A stretch of DNA of 64,000 bases from Longibacter salinarum (GTDB lineage Bacteria > Bacteroidota > Rhodothermia > Rhodothermales > Salinibacteraceae): the NCBI RefSeq assembly GCF_002554795.1, contig NZ_PDEQ01000002.1:434001-498000 (forward strand), given 5' to 3'. Under the pieces are notes generated by a model. It saw nothing but the letters and a program-made list of their open reading frames with translations. It did not search any database and was not told where the DNA came from. A program made the position numbers and the translations under genes. Shown here piece after piece: positions 26,000 to 32,746 of this stretch (its first letter is position 1; every line of letters begins with the position of its first letter).

Positions 26000-27688
26000 C
26001 TACATTTCACGCGGGGCGTCGATGCCGAGAACGGTGAGTCCGTTGTGGATGACCGTTTGCGTGGCGCGAGCGAGATTCATTCGGGCGGTGGCGAGCTCCT
26101 TGTCTTCGCCGATGATCCGGCACGATCCGTAGAACTGGGAGAACGCCGACGCGACCTCGCGGAGGTACGTCGGGATGAAGTGCGGGGCACGGGCTTTCGC
26201 GGCCTGGTCAATGACGGTCGGGAAGCGGAGCAGCTCCTTGATGAGTGAGGTTTCGTCCTCGTGCGTGAGGAGCGAGAGGTCGACCTCGTCCTCGAAGGTG
26301 AAGCCGACGTCTTCTGCCTTGTCGACGATCGAGCAGATGCGCGCGTGGGCGTACTGCAGGTAGAAGACCGGATTTTTGTCGCTGGCCTCCTTGGCGAGCT
26401 CAAGGTCAAAGTTGAGATGCGTGTCGGCGGAGCGCATGAGGAAGAAAAAGCGCGTCACGTCGGCACCGACCTCGTCGATCAGGTCGTCGAGGGTGACGTA
26501 GTTGGCGCGCCGCGTGCTCATCTTCACCGGTTCACCGCCGCGGACGAGCGTGACGAACTGGTAGAGGATGATCTCGACCTTTTTGCTGTCGTAGCCAAGG
26601 ACATCGAGAGCGCTCAAGACGTCGGGATAGGTCGCGATGTGGTCGGCACCGAGCACGTCGATGATGACGTCGTAGCCGCGCTCGAACTTGTCCACGTGGT
26701 ACGCCATGTCGGGCGTCCGGTAGGTGGGCTCGCCGCTGCTTTTGATCAGGACCGTGTCCTTGTCTTTGCCAAAGTCGGTCGTCTTAAACCAGAGGGCGTC
26801 GTCCTTCTCGTACGTGACGCCGGCGTCCTTGAGGGCATCGACCGTTTTCTCGACCCTGTCGTCCTCGTAGAGCTTCTTCTCATTGAAGAACGTCTCCATG
26901 TGGACGTTGATGCGTTCCAGTGTCGACTCGATATCGGCGAAGATAATCTCCTCCGCCTTGGCCTGGAACGGGTCGAGGCTTTCCTCGTCGAGAAGCGCGT
27001 CGCCGTGCTCCTCGTACAGCGCCTCCGCAACGTTCTTGATGTACTCGCCGAGGTAGCCGTCGTCGGGAAAGCTCACCGGCACGTCCGCCGTTTCGCCGTC
27101 GCCCAGGTCCAGCGTCTTCATGTCGACATCGCCGGCGACCTCTTCGTAGCGGGCGCGGACCGACTGCGCCAGGACGCGCATCTGCCGACCGGCGTCATTA
27201 AAGTAGTACTCGCGATCGACCTCGTAGCCGGCCCAGTCGAGCAGGTTGGCGATCGTATCCCCGAGCACCGCGTTGCGGCCGTGGCCGACCGTGAGCGGTC
27301 CGGTGGGGTTGGCGCTGACGTACTCAACAAGTGCCGATTCGCCGGCTCCAAGATCTGTGCGTCCGTAGTTGTCGCCCGCGTCGAGCACCTCGGCGAGGCT
27401 GTCCAGGAGGTGGTCGCTCGCGAAGCGGAAATTGATGAACCCCGGTCCAGCGACCTCGATGGCCTGGATGCGGGATGGATCCACGGCCTCGCGCAGCTTC
27501 TCGGTCAGGTCCTCCGCGATCGCGCGCGGGTTATTACGGAGCACACTGGCCAGCCGCATCGCTGTGTTCGTCGCAAGGTCGCCGTGCTCTTCACGGGCCG
27601 GCTTTTCTAGCTCGATCTCGAAGTCGTCCGGCACGGCCTCGTATTCATCGAGGACGGCGCGGATGGTGGAACGTAGGTAATCCTTCAT
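26000..27688 (-). CDS. argS: arginyl-tRNA synthetase
   Basis: The product is 562 aa from the ATG at 27688 (MKDYLRSTIRAVLDEY). It is a class I synthetase that charges tRNA-Arg. The N-terminal Add-1 domain has REEHGDLATNTAMRLA. The HIGH-type signature is SANPTGPLTVGHGRNAVLGD, the catalytic core includes VDKFERGYDVIIDVLGADHIATYP, and the KMSKS-type segment reads PVKMSTRRANYVTLDDLI. The C-terminal DALR anticodon-binding domain follows (NPVFYLQYAHARICSI). Length and motif order are normal. It is a single gene with no obvious operon partner. Confidence 0.96.
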   Translation of the reverse strand: MKDYLRSTIRAVLDEYEAVPDDFEIELEKPAREEHGDLATNTAMRLASVLRNNPRAIAEDLTEKLREAVDPSRIQAIEVAGPGFINFRFASDHLLDSLAEVLDAGDNYGRTDLGAGESALVEYVSANPTGPLTVGHGRNAVLGDTIANLLDWAGYEVDREYYFNDAGRQMRVLAQSVRARYEEVAGDVDMKTLDLGDGETADVPVSFPDDGYLGEYIKNVAEALYEEHGDALLDEESLDPFQAKAEEIIFADIESTLERINVHMETFFNEKKLYEDDRVEKTVDALKDAGVTYEKDDALWFKTTDFGKDKDTVLIKSSGEPTYRTPDMAYHVDKFERGYDVIIDVLGADHIATYPDVLSALDVLGYDSKKVEIILYQFVTLVRGGEPVKMSTRRANYVTLDDLIDEVGADVTRFFFLMRSADTHLNFDLELAKEASDKNPVFYLQYAHARICSIVDKAEDVGFTFEDEVDLSLLTHEDETSLIKELLRFPTVIDQAAKARAPHFIPTYLREVASAFSQFYGSCRIIGEDKELATARMNLARATQTVIHNGLTVLGIDAPREM

Positions 27689-27820
27689 TGCAGGCTTGAA
27701 GAGTGAGCGAGGCGGAACGACGGCACGCACAGTGCCACACGACGCCCTAAGATATCCGGGCGAACTGGGAGAGGAAACCCGCTATTGCCGATTTGCCGGA
27801 ATCTGAACGTTCGGGCAAGG

Positions 27821-27856
27821 TGGGGACGTGTGGACGTATGGACGTGTGAAGGTGGG
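27821..27856. repeat. intergenic word-like repeat (GGACGTGT type)
   Basis: The words GGACGTGT-GGACGTAT-GGACGTGT follow each other at 8-bp spacing, then GAAGGTGGG. The perfect part is three imperfect 8-bp units, too short and degenerate for CRISPR. Confidence 0.6.
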
Positions 27857-27883
27857 AAACGGGGCAACTCCACTATTGAACCA

Positions 27884-27911
27884 CCACCGTCGCACGGCCG
27901 TGCGACGGTGG
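27884..27911. other. perfect 28-bp palindrome
   Basis: The half-site CCACCGTCGCACGG is followed directly by its exact reverse complement. On the plus strand it is followed by TTCGTCTTG rather than a T-run. It may be a terminator-like hairpin, a protein site or a repeat; the sequence does not decide. Confidence 0.6.
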
Positions 27912-27917
27912 TTCGTC

Positions 27918-27952
27918 TTGAACCCTGAACGTTGAACCCTGAACGTTGAACC
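27918..27952. repeat. intergenic word-like repeat (TTGAACCCTGAACG, 2.5 copies)
   Basis: The 14-bp word TTGAACCCTGAACG is present twice in perfect tandem (27918-27931 and 27932-27945), plus a half copy TTGAACC. Thirteen of its 14 bases recur at 28813-28825 on the other side of the chorismate mutase gene. Confidence 0.75.
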
Positions 27953-27956
27953 AAAC

Positions 27957-27985
27957 TTGACATCCGTGCTGCTTTCTCGTACCGT
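27957..27985 (+). promoter_or_regulatory. candidate sigma-70 promoter for the chorismate mutase leader
   Basis: A consensus TTGACA (27957-27962) is followed, at 17 bp, by TACCGT (27980-27985), which keeps the T, A and T positions of a -10 box. Transcription would start close to the ATG at 27995, so the leader message would be nearly leaderless. The -10 match is poor and the call is tentative. Confidence 0.3.
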
Positions 27986-27994
27986 GGTATCAAC

Positions 27995-28147
27995 ATGAAA
28001 GCAATCGACCTCCCAACCGCCTGCCCCCAACTGGGCACTGAAGACGCAACGGCTGCTGCCGCTGCACTGGGATCGTACGCATATGCCTTTATCTTTTTTG
28101 GCTATGCGTATTTTTATTTTTATGCGACCTCAACCGGCGGCTTGTAG
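27995..28147 (+). CDS. candidate Phe/Tyr leader peptide (attenuator peptide), 50 aa
   Basis: The frame runs from ATG (27995) to TAG (28145-28147) and encodes 50 residues. The first half is ordinary (MKAIDLPTACPQLG, then an Ala run). Residues 28-43 read YAYAFIFFGYAYFYFY: 11 of 16 are Phe or Tyr. All five Phe codons are TTT and five of the six Tyr codons are TAT, while neighbouring genes favour TTC and TAC. The stop codon lies 30 bp before a strong terminator and 135 bp before the chorismate mutase start, the enzyme that commits chorismate to Phe and Tyr. The peptide therefore has the composition and place of a translated sensor of Phe/Tyr-tRNA charging, as in pheA leaders. Its start codon lacks a Shine-Dalgarno sequence. 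The role is inferred from layout. Confidence 0.7.
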   Translation: MKAIDLPTACPQLGTEDATAAAAALGSYAYAFIFFGYAYFYFYATSTGGL

Positions 28148-28185
28148 GCTTTCTGTTTTCATACCCACATGCTACGACCCGCCGG
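28134..28185 (+). promoter_or_regulatory. candidate antiterminator helix of the Phe/Tyr attenuator
   Basis: CCGGCGG at 28134-28140, in the last codons of the leader ORF, is complementary to CCGCCGG at 28179-28185, which is most of the 5' arm of the terminator. A ribosome stalled at the Phe/Tyr codons (28088-28123) would leave 28134-28140 free to pair and disrupt the terminator. A ribosome reaching the stop at 28145 would cover it and allow termination. The pairing is seen in the sequence; the mechanism is inference. Confidence 0.6.
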
Positions 28186-28210
28186 CCGCCAGGCCCGCGG
28201 GTTTTTTTTG
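28177..28210 (+). terminator. intrinsic terminator inside the chorismate mutase leader
   Basis: ACCCGC and an inner GGCC pair with GGCC and GCGGGT around a four-base loop (GCCA), giving a 10-bp GC-rich stem with single-base bulges, followed by eight Ts (28202-28209). It lies 73 bp before the chorismate mutase ATG and after no gene other than the leader ORF, so its natural role is attenuation. Confidence 0.8.
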
Positions 28211-28282
28211 TTTGTGGGCCTGTCGCACCGGTCGAGCGGCGTCGTCTGCGCCTCCATCGACCCTGTTTACGCACTCCTCACC

Positions 28283-28600
28283 ATGTCTTCTTCAAGTACC
28301 CCGCTTCGTGACATCCGTTCGCGCATCGATCAGCTCGATCGAGCGATTGTCGAACTCTTGGCCGAGCGTCAGTCGGCCGTCGATGACATCGCCGACATCA
28401 AGGAGCAAAAAAACGACAATGTCCGTGACCCCGACCGCGAATCACAGCTGATGGATCGCCTCCGTGGGATCGCCCGCGACCACGACGTCTCTCCCGACCT
28501 CGTCGAGGACCTCTTCGGCTCAATCATCGCGCACAGCGTTGATCGACAAAACGACCGCCGAGACGACGCCCGGCCGTCTCGGCTCCGGAAGGTCGGGTGA
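28283..28600 (+). CDS. chorismate mutase, AroQ class
   Basis: The ATG at 28283 (MSSSSTPLRDIRSRID) is chosen; the frame upstream runs through the terminator. The product is 105 aa, an all-helical single-domain AroQ protein. It has the typical LRDIRSRIDQLDRAIVELLAER first helix with its catalytic Arg, a middle VDDIADIKEQKNDNVRDPDRESQL with a Lys and Arg, and a last helix ending VEDLFGSIIAHSVDRQ. It converts chorismate to prephenate, the branch step to Phe and Tyr, in the cytoplasm. A PchB-type isochorismate lyase is less likely but shares the fold. The leader peptide and terminator upstream suggest expression is attenuated by Phe/Tyr supply. The tail (DRRDDARPSRLRKVG) is basic. Confidence 0.88.
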   Translation: MSSSSTPLRDIRSRIDQLDRAIVELLAERQSAVDDIADIKEQKNDNVRDPDRESQLMDRLRGIARDHDVSPDLVEDLFGSIIAHSVDRQNDRRDDARPSRLRKVG

Positions 28601-28603
28601 GCG

Positions 28604-28679
28604 ATTTCGAAATACGAAATGGGAAGTGCGAAATGCGAAGTTTGGGTTGTGGATTGTCGATTGTGGATCGTGAATTGGA
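28604..28679. repeat. intergenic word-like repeat (GAAATGCGAAG / GATTGTGGATCG type)
   Basis: Words such as CGAAATACGAAATGGG, GAAGTGCGAAATGCGAAG and GTTGTGGATTGTCGATTGTGG follow each other with small changes. The 18-mer TGTCGATTGTGGATCGTG at 28655-28672 is identical to 8151-8168. It starts four bases after the chorismate mutase stop codon. Confidence 0.75.
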
Positions 28680-28800
28680 CTGGCGCCCGGTCGTTCTGAG
28701 TCAATTCCGAACGTTCGAAGCCGAATCCCACTAACCATGCACCACGGACCATCAACCCGCTCACCCCAAGACGCCCGCGATTCAACAAAGCATCCCCGTC

Positions 28801-28833
28801 GAACCCTGAACTTTGAACCCTGAACCCTGAACC
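28801..28833. repeat. intergenic word-like repeat (GAACCCTGAAC type)
   Basis: The word GAACCCT recurs three times in 33 bases (GAACCCTGAACTTTGAACCC, then TGAACCCTGAACC). It shares TTGAACCCTGAAC with the repeat at 27918. It directly precedes the 3' end of rodA. Confidence 0.75.
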
Positions 28834-28836
28834 TAT

Positions 28837-30102
28837 TCAATAGCCGTAGATCGACAGGTCGTCGCGGCGCATGTGGATCGTCAGCACGATTGCCAGCATG
28901 GCGGTGTTGGCGAGGAGTGCAGAGCCGCCGTACGAGAGGAAGGGGAGCGGGATGCCGATGACCGGGAGCATGCCCGTCGCCATTCCGATGTTGATAAAGA
29001 TGTGCAAGAGGTAAACGCCGACGGCCCCCGCGGCCACGATGGAGCCGAAGGGATGTTTGACGTCGGTGCCCAGCTTGATCAGGCGCAGAAGTAGGATGGC
29101 GAAGAGGGCAAGTACCACCAGGGAGCCCACAAAGCCAAATTCCTCGCCGATCACGCTAAAGATGAAGTCGGTCGACTGCTCCGGGACGTATGCGCCCTGC
29201 GTCTGTGTACCCTGCATAAAGCCTTTGCCCCAGAGTCCGCCAGAGCCAATGGCCGCCTTGGACTGAACCAGGTGAAAGCCGACGCCCTGCCGGAATTCTT
29301 CGGCCTCCGGGTTCGTAAACGACACGAGACGGGCGACCTGGTGGGGTTGCAGCACGTACGAGATGGCGATGGACGATATGGCTGCTACCCCGCCCGTGAA
29401 CGCGGCAGCGATGGCGCCGATGTAGCGCTGACCCGTGTACCATCCCATGCCGATTGTGAAGAGGACGGAGAAGGCGATCGCGGCTGGCATGTACACCAGC
29501 GAGAGGTAGCCCGCTACGGCTGGCGAGATCATGAGGAGGATGGTCGTGAACGGGAGCCCGCTCCAGAACAGCATGATGGGCACGAGCCCGAAGAACACCA
29601 GCGCCGTTCCCATGTCGTTTTGCATCACGATCAGGATCGCTGGCACCAGGATAAGGCCGCTGGCCTTTAGCGCGTACTCGACGCTGCTTCCAAGACGCCC
29701 CCGGCGGTCAGCCAGTAGCTGAGCAACGGCAAGGACCGTCCCCACCTTCGCCAGCTCGGACACCTGCAGTCGCAGGGGACCGAGCACAAGCCAGGATTTC
29801 GCCCCGTTGACTTCCTTTCCGAACACGAGCGCTGCGATGAGCAACAGAATCGTCGTCGCGTAAATTGGGAACGCGGCGTGCCGGAAGAAGCGGACCGGGA
29901 GCATCAATGAGATGCCGATCCCGACGGAGCAGATCGCCAGCCAGGTAAACTGCCGGTAGAAATTCGACTGAACGCTCGCCGCCATCTGCTCGGCCGCCGG
30001 ACCGTGCGTCGTGCTGTAGATCGCCGTCAGCCCGACGCCGACGAGGGCGAGCCACGTCAGCAGGGTGCCGACATCGAGCGTGTTGTACCAGGAGCGCTTC
30101 AC
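28837..30102 (-). CDS. rodA: rod-shape SEDS glycosyltransferase RodA
   Basis: The product is 421 aa with about ten membrane segments. It is a peptidoglycan polymerase of the SEDS family that works with PBP2 to elongate the side wall. Recognisable elements are MQNDMGTALVFFGLVPIMLFWSG, the loop with EQSTDFIFSVIGEEFGFVG, and the C-terminal IGIPLPFLSYGGSALLAN typical of RodA/FtsW. It starts 35 bp after the mrdA stop, so the two form an elongasome operon. MreB, MreC and MreD are not in the window, which means the mre genes lie elsewhere or are absent. Confidence 0.94.
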   Translation of the reverse strand: MKRSWYNTLDVGTLLTWLALVGVGLTAIYSTTHGPAAEQMAASVQSNFYRQFTWLAICSVGIGISLMLPVRFFRHAAFPIYATTILLLIAALVFGKEVNGAKSWLVLGPLRLQVSELAKVGTVLAVAQLLADRRGRLGSSVEYALKASGLILVPAILIVMQNDMGTALVFFGLVPIMLFWSGLPFTTILLMISPAVAGYLSLVYMPAAIAFSVLFTIGMGWYTGQRYIGAIAAAFTGGVAAISSIAISYVLQPHQVARLVSFTNPEAEEFRQGVGFHLVQSKAAIGSGGLWGKGFMQGTQTQGAYVPEQSTDFIFSVIGEEFGFVGSLVVLALFAILLLRLIKLGTDVKHPFGSIVAAGAVGVYLLHIFINIGMATGMLPVIGIPLPFLSYGGSALLANTAMLAIVLTIHMRRDDLSIYGY

Positions 30103-30137
30103 AGAGGCGAGGAGATTCGGTCGGGAGGACGGTGCGG

Positions 30138-32120
30138 CTAGTCGTTGTCCGTGGTCGACGTGCTACGGATCGGAGCAATCGGCTCGAGGCGAACGGAGCG
30201 GGTGGAGCGGCTGCGCGATTCCTCGACGGTATCTGGCGCAGCGTCTGCATTGAGTACCCGTTCGGATTCTGATTCTTCCTCGTCGGGCGGAGCGCCAAAT
30301 CCTTTCGGTGGTGCGGAGCGGACCTCTTCCATCAGGCGCTTGATCCAGTAGCGTCGCTGCCAGATGTCGAGATCGATCTTACCGTTGAGGTATTGCTCGG
30401 CCATCAGGCTCGCTATTGGGGCGGCGGCGCTTCCCCCGTAGCCAGCGTTCTCCACGGCGACGGCAATAGCGATTTCCGGGTCGTCGAATGGCGCGAACAT
30501 GATGAAGAGCGAGTGGTCTTCACCGTGCGGATTTTGCGCGGTACCGGTCTTGCCTCCGCTCGTGACGCCTGGAACTTGGACCCATTGCCCGGTGCCATTT
30601 TCCATGACCCGACGCATTCCTTCTCGGACGGTCGCAAAGTGCGCGCTGTCGATCGGGACGGTGCTCGGCTTGGGGATGTCCGGTTGGACGACTTCGCCGG
30701 TCTCCGGGTGCTGGAGCTCGTGGACGAAATGGGGAACGTGGAGTGTGCCTCCGTTCGCTATTGCTGCGACATACCGCGCGAGCTGCATGGGCGTTACTGA
30801 CATGTCGCCCTGACCGATGCCCAGGTTCACGGTGTAGCCGGCCGTCCAGCGTCCATAGGTTTCGTTGAAGTACGTGGAGTCTGGGATGAGGCCACCACTC
30901 TGATCCGCGACGTCCAGCGGAATTCGCTGTCCGAACTCGAACATCCGTGCGTAACGGCTCCATGTGTTCACGTCGGTTTCCATCATGAGATGGTAGTAAA
31001 ACGTGTTACAGGAGACCTCCAGCGCCTTCTTGACGTTGATCCAGCCCTCGTCCTTGTAGCCGTGGTTATGAAAAACGCGGCTGCCGACGCGATATCCCGG
31101 CGGACAATTGACGCGCTGGTTCGCCGTGATCACTCCTTCTTGAAGCGCCATCAGCGACATCAGCGGCTTCCACGTCGAACCCGGGGGGAAGCCACTCATC
31201 GTTGCGCGATTGTAGAGCGGGTCCGCGGGGGCGGTCCGGATGCTGTCCCATTCCGCGCCGCTGACCGACCGGGAGAAGATACCGGGGTCGAAGTCGGGGT
31301 GGCTAACAAACGAGATGATTTCTCCATTGTCCGGGTCGAGTGCCACGGCGGCGCCGCGTTTGCCGACGAAGAGCGATTCTGCCAGCGCCTGGACCTTGTG
31401 ATCGAGGGCCAGGTGAAGATCATAGCCACTGGTAGGGGCACGATCTTCCCGACCGTCGCGATAGGCCTTCACTTCGCGCCCGCGCACGTCGACCAGCATG
31501 AATTCACTGCCCTGCTCGCCTCGTAGCCGTTTTTCGTAGTAGCTCTCGAGACCCGTTTTGCCGATCCGATCTCCTTGGCGGTAGCCGTCGTCGCGCATTT
31601 TCCCCAGTGCGCGGCCATCAATTTCGCGAACGTATCCGAGCGCATGCGTTGCATGTGCCTCGGTGTGATACCGGCGGCGCTGTTCGATTTCGTACGTCAC
31701 GCCAGGCAACTCGTAGAGATGCTCCTGCACGCGACTGAACGTGTCGAACGAGACCTCCCGAAACGACCGACTCGGTTGAAATAGGCTCCAGTCGCGTGCT
31801 TCCGTCAGCTTCCGTTGAACCGTTGTATCCGGCACGCTGAGCAGGTCGGCGAGGAGCGGGACGTTGTCGTCCTCGAAGAAGCGGGGCGTGATCATGATCG
31901 TGTAGCTCGGCTGGTTGTCGACCAGGAGCGTCCCGGAACGATCATAGATCGCGCCGCGAGCGGGCTGAACGCGCTGCTCACGAACGGCATTACTCTGCGA
32001 GGCTCCCCAGTAGGCCTCGGCGCTGACTACCTGCAGTTGGATGAGCCGAATGCACAGAATCGCCAGGATAACCACGACGACGCCAGCATACACACGAACT
32101 CGGTTCCGGAACTCGTCCAT
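30138..32120 (-). CDS. mrdA: penicillin-binding protein 2, rod elongation transpeptidase
   Basis: The product is 660 aa. A short cytoplasmic tail and one membrane segment (VYAGVVVVILAILCIRLI) precede the PBP dimerisation domain (ARGAIYDRSGTLLVDN). The transpeptidase domain has the active-site SxxK as Ser315-Thr-Trp-Lys318, the SxN motif as SCN in VSCNTFYYHL, and the KTGTAQ motif. The C-terminus carries a 70-residue acidic and Ser/Arg-rich tail (EEESESERVLNADAAP) beyond the usual end. It crosslinks peptidoglycan together with RodA, encoded next. The gene is the first of the pair and faces a 626-bp divergent gap. Confidence 0.94.
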   Translation of the reverse strand: MDEFRNRVRVYAGVVVVILAILCIRLIQLQVVSAEAYWGASQSNAVREQRVQPARGAIYDRSGTLLVDNQPSYTIMITPRFFEDDNVPLLADLLSVPDTTVQRKLTEARDWSLFQPSRSFREVSFDTFSRVQEHLYELPGVTYEIEQRRRYHTEAHATHALGYVREIDGRALGKMRDDGYRQGDRIGKTGLESYYEKRLRGEQGSEFMLVDVRGREVKAYRDGREDRAPTSGYDLHLALDHKVQALAESLFVGKRGAAVALDPDNGEIISFVSHPDFDPGIFSRSVSGAEWDSIRTAPADPLYNRATMSGFPPGSTWKPLMSLMALQEGVITANQRVNCPPGYRVGSRVFHNHGYKDEGWINVKKALEVSCNTFYYHLMMETDVNTWSRYARMFEFGQRIPLDVADQSGGLIPDSTYFNETYGRWTAGYTVNLGIGQGDMSVTPMQLARYVAAIANGGTLHVPHFVHELQHPETGEVVQPDIPKPSTVPIDSAHFATVREGMRRVMENGTGQWVQVPGVTSGGKTGTAQNPHGEDHSLFIMFAPFDDPEIAIAVAVENAGYGGSAAAPIASLMAEQYLNGKIDLDIWQRRYWIKRLMEEVRSAPPKGFGAPPDEEESESERVLNADAAPDTVEESRSRSTRSVRLEPIAPIRSTSTTDND

Positions 32121-32746
32121 CTAGCAGGCTCTGGGGGATGAAAGGGGTGGTGAGGGGCGCGGGTCGATACAGCTGGAAGACGGCTTGGCCGTTCGGCGTA
32201 GCGTGCGCCATCATAAAAAGCGCGACCGAACAGTATGCTACGGAATTGGCCGGTGCTGGCAGAAAGAGGTCGCCAGCGAAACTGGTTTAGATCAAATATA
32301 ATGCCGCTGCTGCTGTCGAAACACCTCTGTGCACAGTCAGCTCCACGCCAGAAGGCGCTGTGCGCGACTACCCAAGAAGTACGAACCGCGCGCCGTAACC
32401 CGTACGTCAAACCTGACGGATAGTTGCTTGTTACCGTTCGCGGGTACTCTTCATGCAGGCATGTTTCTCAAGAGATCAAAGATGTCGTAGCCCGAACTTG
32501 CAGCGTATCCTGGGTAATGTTTGATCTTTTTGGAGAAACGTTCGTTCGGGCGACGGAATCAACACTGTATCATCCCCGCGTCCGCATCGGAGTCCAGCCG
32601 GATGTTTGGATGGGCTATGGGGTCTCTGATGGACCATGAGGTACAAGAAAATGAACTCCTTCAGGTGAACCCCACGGCGCTCCGTGTGTAGTAGACGAGC
32701 GCCATTGTGTAGTTTTCTTCAAGTCCACGATCTAGCCGTTTCCCCA
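32121..32746. other. 626-bp divergent intergenic region
   Basis: This is the longest gap of the window, between mrdA (minus) and the surface peptidase-like protein (plus). Its GC content is lower than that of the genes. The longest open frame (32424-32639) has no coding character. I searched by eye for tmRNA, RNase P, SRP and 6S RNA signatures and found none. An unrecognised small RNA is possible. Confidence 0.4.

Larger units (their letters stand above)
27689..27994. other. intergenic region with repeats and a palindrome
   Basis: This 306-bp gap lies between argS and the leader ORF of chorismate mutase. It holds two word-like repeat stretches (27821 and 27918), a perfect 28-bp palindrome (27884-27911) and a candidate promoter (27957-27985). 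No protein gene is visible. Confidence 0.6.

Noticed and set aside
26261-27610. 449-codon plus-strand open frame opposite argS
   Set aside because: It mirrors argS codon by codon and is rich in Val, Asp and Glu from complementary codons. No independent start signal or family is visible.
32121-32746. Possible housekeeping RNA gene (tmRNA, RNase P, SRP or 6S) in the longest gap
   Set aside because: None of the conserved core sequences of these RNAs could be found on either strand.
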